A DNA stretch of 64,000 bases from NCBI GenBank assembly GCA_003248315.1, contig QKWM01000004.1, positions 1,550,001-1,614,000 of the forward strand, read 5' to 3'. Numbering within the stretch: position 1 is the first letter of the stretch; every line of letters starts with the position of its first letter. The notes below the pieces were generated by a model that had not been told where the DNA came from, did not search any database, and was given only the letters and a program-made list of their open reading frames with translations. This document shows, piece by piece, positions 60,606 through 64,000 of the stretch. This DNA comes from Streptomyces sp. SW4 (GTDB taxonomy: Bacteria; Actinomycetota; Actinomycetes; Streptomycetales; Streptomycetaceae). Both the position numbers and the translations under genes were made by a program.

Positions 60606-62794
60606 TCAGCTCGCCGCTCGCAGGACGTAGAGCACGCCCGCGCTGTTCTCGGCGACCAGCTGGAACCGCGGCGACGCCGCCACGGACTCCCGTATGCGCT
60701 CCAACTGGGCCTCGCGCAGCTGGCCGTTCATCTCGGAATTGGCCACCTGGCCCCGGTGAGCAGGAAGTAGGCCCGGCCCGGCGCCTCGACGCCGGCCATG
60801 TCGCGGGCGAGCACGTCCGCCGGGTCCCGGACGATGGCGTCGACGTGCCGCCGGTCGTCGTCGAGGAACCAGTAGTGGTCGACGGCCCAGTACTCCTCGT
60901 AGGCGAGCGGGTAGTTGCGGTTGGCCGCGACGACCAGGGAGCCGTCCGGGGCCCGGTCGAAGAGCTGCTGCACGAGGGCGACCTCCTGCGGCGGGAAGTA
61001 GTTGACCCGGTCCTTTCCGGAGTAGCTCGGCACGAACGCGAGGGTGCAGGCGAGCAGCGCCACCGGCGCCGCCCACGCGCCGTACCGGGCCCGGGTGCGG
61101 GGCGGGGAGCCGGGCCGCGGGCGGGCGGCGTCGCCGGCCTCCGCGGCCAGCGTGCGCACCTTCGGGAGCAGCGCGGCGGCGGCGAAGAACGCCGCGCCGG
61201 GCAGCATGAACATCAGGACCCGGAAGATCATCTCGCTGCCGTAGCTGCTCGCCACGAACATCGGCAGCGGGGCCGCCGTCACGAACAGCAGCGGCAGCGC
61301 CCGGTGCCGCAGCACCCGCTGGCGCACCACCCCGGCCAGCGCCAGCAGCAGGACGGAACCGGACAGCAGACGGGCCGCCCAGGACGTGACCACCGCGCCC
61401 GTGCCGGTCGGCGTCGTCCCGTAGCCGGTCTCGACGTTGGCCCCGACGTCGCCCACGGAGCGGATCATGTCCGGCAGCGCGGCGGACAGGAAGGGCAGCG
61501 CGGCCGTGGAGCACCAGGCCAGGAAGATGACGACCGTGGTCACCGCCGGCACCCAGTCGCGGTACCGGCGGGCGAGGCACAGCGCGGCGAGCGAGACGAC
61601 CAGCATGCCGGGCGTCAGCTGGTGCGACACCACGATGGCCGTGACCAGCACGGTGAGGACCACCGTCCAGACCGCCTGCCGCTGACGCCCCCCGGTTCCG
61701 CCCGAGCGGCCGAACCGGCGCAGCACGACGGCCATGACACCCAGGTGCAGGGCGAAGGCCACGGACTGCGGGGAGAAGTAGTCCTGGCCGACCCAGTTGC
61801 CGACGCAGAACAGCCACACGGCGGTCCAGATCAGCCGGCGGTCGGTGGTGAAGGTGCGGTAGATCAGCAGCAGCGGGAGCAGCAGCATCAGGCTGGAGAC
61901 CAGGGGCCACCAGGCCATGTACATGGCGGTGTTCTCGACGCCGAGCAGCCGCACCAGTGCCGCCTGGGCGGCGAAGAAGCCGGGCCACTGGTCGTAGACG
62001 GCCATGTCCCGAGCTGGGCCTCGCTCTGGAGACCGCCCGCCGTCAGGAGGTGGTCGACGACCGCGTCGTGCTTCCAGGCCCACGCGTACAGCGGCGTCGG
62101 GTACAGCAGGGCCTGGGTGGCCCGCTCCATCAGCAGCAGCCCCAGCACGTACGCCAGGGACCAGCCGTGCGGGCGGCTTCGGTCGCGGACCGTGAACCAG
62201 AAGCCGGTGGTGAGGACGGCGAGGCCCGCCCAGAACGCCGGGTGCAGCGCGGTGACCAGTCCGAAGTCGTCGAGGCCGGTGACGTCCGTGTGCCGCAGCG
62301 CGTACACCCACAGGGCGAGTGCGACGAGCAGCGGCACGGCCGGCCGGAGCGCGGCACCGCGGCGGGCGGCGGGCGGCGGCCCGTCGGCGGCGACGGGGTC
62401 GGTGGCGGTGCCGGGATCAGCGGCGGTGACGGGGCGGCGGCGGTCGCGACGGGATCGGCGGCGGTGGCACCGGCCTCGCCCGAGGGCCCGGGGGACGGCT
62501 CGCGTGGGGGCGCGGCGATACGTCCTCCTGCGGAGTGCCGGTGGCCGACTCCTGCGAGGTCCGGGGCGCGGGTCCCTCATGGGCGGTGTCCGCGTCCCGT
62601 GGGCCGGGTCCCTCATCAGGGGTGCCGGCCTCCCGTGGGACCGCTCGCTCCCGTCCGTGCCTCTCGTCGGGCGCGGCCGGTGTGTCCGGGGCCTCGGACG
62701 GCTCGGGCCCGTCCGGCGCCGGCGCGTCCGGGGACTCCTGCCCGGGCACGGGCTCTGCGGTACTTCTCTCCCGTGGAGTTGCTTGCGGACGCAC
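60606..62794 (-). CDS. Large polytopic membrane protein, possible GT-C-type transferase
   Basis: About 730 residues from GTG 62794 with AGGGGGAA upstream. Roughly 130 residues of Pro/Glu/Arg-rich cytosolic sequence come first. About 12 helices follow (LRPAVPLLVALALWVYAL, MAWWPLVSSLMLLLPLLLIY, AVTTVVIFLAWCSTAALPFL and others) and an outer C-terminal domain of about 170 residues (YSGKDRVNYFPPQEVALVQQ, LAYEEYWAVDHYWFLDDDRR). An acidic pair in the first outer loop (TDVTGLDDFGLVTAL) is where GT-C glycosyltransferases keep their catalytic acid, but this is only suggestive. At least four single bases are missing (two in 62430-62510, then about 62012 and 60752). Confidence 0.68.
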
Positions 62795-62829
62795 GACGGT
62801 TCCCCCTGGCGTTCTGGCTCTGTGCTTGA

Positions 62830-63596
62830 TCAGTCCCTGGTTGTTGTGCCGTTCGATCTGGTGCGGTGCGGGGCTCCGTCGGTGCCGGACGGCGCCACGA
62901 CAGGAGCAGGACGACGAGGACGAGCAGCAGGAGAAGGGGCGGCGCGACCGGCGCGAGCGCCTGTCGCCACACCCAGCCCCCACCGCGGCGAGATAGAGAA
63001 CCCCCAGCGCCCCGGCCAGGACAGCCGCTCGCCCGCATGCGCGAGGAGCAGCCACAGCGGCGCGAGGCACAGCAGCTGGCAGACGAGCGGTGCCCAGCGG
63101 AGCAGAGGAGCGGGCCCGTCGAGCCCCGCCGCTTCCGCCAGGAATCCGGCCGTCTGCGCGTACAACGCCCCGCCCACCGGCCGTGGTTCCCAGCCGAGCG
63201 CGACGGGTGCGGCGTACAGCGCGAGGACGGCCGAGCCCAACGCGGCACGCGGCAGCCACGGGTCGGGACGGGCGCACAGCGTCACGGAGGCCACGAAGAC
63301 CACCAGCAGCAGGCCGCCGGCCGCGAGCGCCGTCGCCGGCAGCCCGTCCAGCAGGTCCCGCCCGGTCGGTTCGCCGACGGCCCCGGACGTGCCGCCCGGC
63401 CACGGCAGTCCGCGCAGCGCCGTCCAGTACGCGAGCGTGGCGGCGGCGAGCAGTGTCCAGAGGACGAGCCTGAGCCGCCACTCGCGGGTGCCGTCGCCGG
63501 GCCGGCCGTCACCCCGGCCGGCGCCGGTCCGGTCGTCGCCCCCGGTCCGGTCGTCGCCCGGGACGTCGTCTCGGGCCCGGCCGTCACCCCGGACAT
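62830..63596 (-). CDS. Membrane protein of unknown function
   Basis: About 256 residues from ATG 63596 (MSGVTAGPETTSRATTG), overlapping the end of the gene upstream. Thr/Gly/Ala/Pro-rich start, then helices: WRLRLVLWTLLAAATLAYWT, LAAGGLLLVVFVASVTLC, AALGSAVLALYAAPVALGW and APPLLLLLVLVVLLLSW. Four single bases appear missing (one near 63500, three between 62890 and 63035); with them the length is a whole number of codons and ends ...RSNGTTTRD. No family recognised. Confidence 0.62.
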
Positions 63597-64000
63597 CGCT
63601 CCCGTCCCGGACGTCGCCCCGGCCCGGTCGTCGTCCCGGGTGTGGCCCCGCCGTCGCGGACGATGACCGCGAGGGTGTCGGCCTCCAGGGCCTCCCGTTC
63701 GTACCCGGGGTGCCCGATGAACAGCGCGACGGTGTCCTCCGTCGGCTCCCCGGCCCCGCCGCTCCCCCGCTGCTCGTAGGCCGCCCGCCGTGCCCAGCCG
63801 GTGCCGTACCCGGCGGTGGCGTTGAGCCGCGCCCAGCGGGTGCCGTAGGCGGCGTACCGCTCCCCGGCTCCGCTTCGTCGCGCGGCGGGACGGGCCCGGC
63901 GGAGCGGCCGGAGCTGCCGGAGCTGCCGCTGCCGCCGGTGCCCCCGGTGCCGCCGGTCGCGCCGGTGCCGCCGTCGCGGAGCACCGCCCGCAGTCCCGGC
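63585..64000 (-). CDS. C-terminal part of an unrecognised protein, cut by window edge
   Basis: About 139 residues are readable. A Gly/Ser/Thr-rich linker (GGTGATGGTGGTGG) leads to well-biased coding text: ERYAAYGTRWARLNATAGYG, WARRAAYEQRGSGGAGEPTE, DTVALFIGHPGYEREALEAD, ending RERCPG with a stop at 63585. One G is missing near 63868. The next gene starts within its end. I do not recognise the family; the start lies beyond base 64000. Confidence 0.6.

Overview
The window is high-GC actinobacterial chromosome and almost certainly Streptomyces. It has strong third-position G/C bias, GTG/TTG starts, GGAGG-type ribosome sites, and the order rpoB-rplL-rplJ-(lipoprotein)-rplA-rplK-nusG-secE-tRNA-Trp. 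From memory, the order down to a second, partial nuo operon resembles the S. coelicolor SCO4654 to SCO4580 interval.

Reading quality matters here. About 65-70 coding frames are broken by the loss of exactly one base, nearly always inside a run of G or C, and this hits essential genes (rpoB, rplL, rplK, murB, nuoA-L). I never saw an insertion. I treat these as consensus errors and report whole genes across them. Gene spans therefore often are not multiples of three; the inferred protein lengths include the missing bases.

Layout. 1-8850: the transcription/translation block, read right to left: tRNA-Trp, secE, nusG, rplK, rplA, a lipoprotein, rplJ, rplL and the start of rpoB, with terminators, an L10-type leader, an rplL-rpoB hairpin and a good rpoB promoter. 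9089-20010: housekeeping genes (aspartate aminotransferase, adenosine deaminase, a TetR regulator with a divergent oxidoreductase and paired operators, murB, two MaoC-type dehydratases, rpmG behind a tRNA-Thr/tRNA-Met pair, a cytosine-deaminase-like amidohydrolase, tRNA-Tyr, yajQ). 20136-22855: an APC permease, then a five-copy array of Streptomyces-type DnaA boxes, YccF and HtpX.

23287-33707: a complex-I operon, nuoA-B-C-H-I-J-K-L-M-N. It has no nuoD, E, F or G, and several subunits carry long low-complexity tails. Beside it on the other strand are two tandem paralogous sensor kinases, one response regulator, and korA-korB, a 2-oxoacid:ferredoxin oxidoreductase. I infer that KorAB may reduce the ferredoxin that this module oxidises.

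41301-52803: a quinone-oxidoreductase-like SDR, RarD, a VOC protein, an M28 aminopeptidase, a TPR protein, an amidase, an FMN reductase, an ABC exporter with a LolA-like protein, and a polyprenyl diphosphate synthase. 53462-54220: a c-di-AMP (ydaO-type) riboswitch in front of a lysozyme-like secreted hydrolase. 55287-64000: a surface-polysaccharide region (FemAB/CelD-like acyltransferase, GT2 glycosyltransferase, NodB deacetylase, GH26-like hydrolase and several unfamiliar membrane proteins). Intergenic tandem repeats (7 to 44 bp units) are unusually common.
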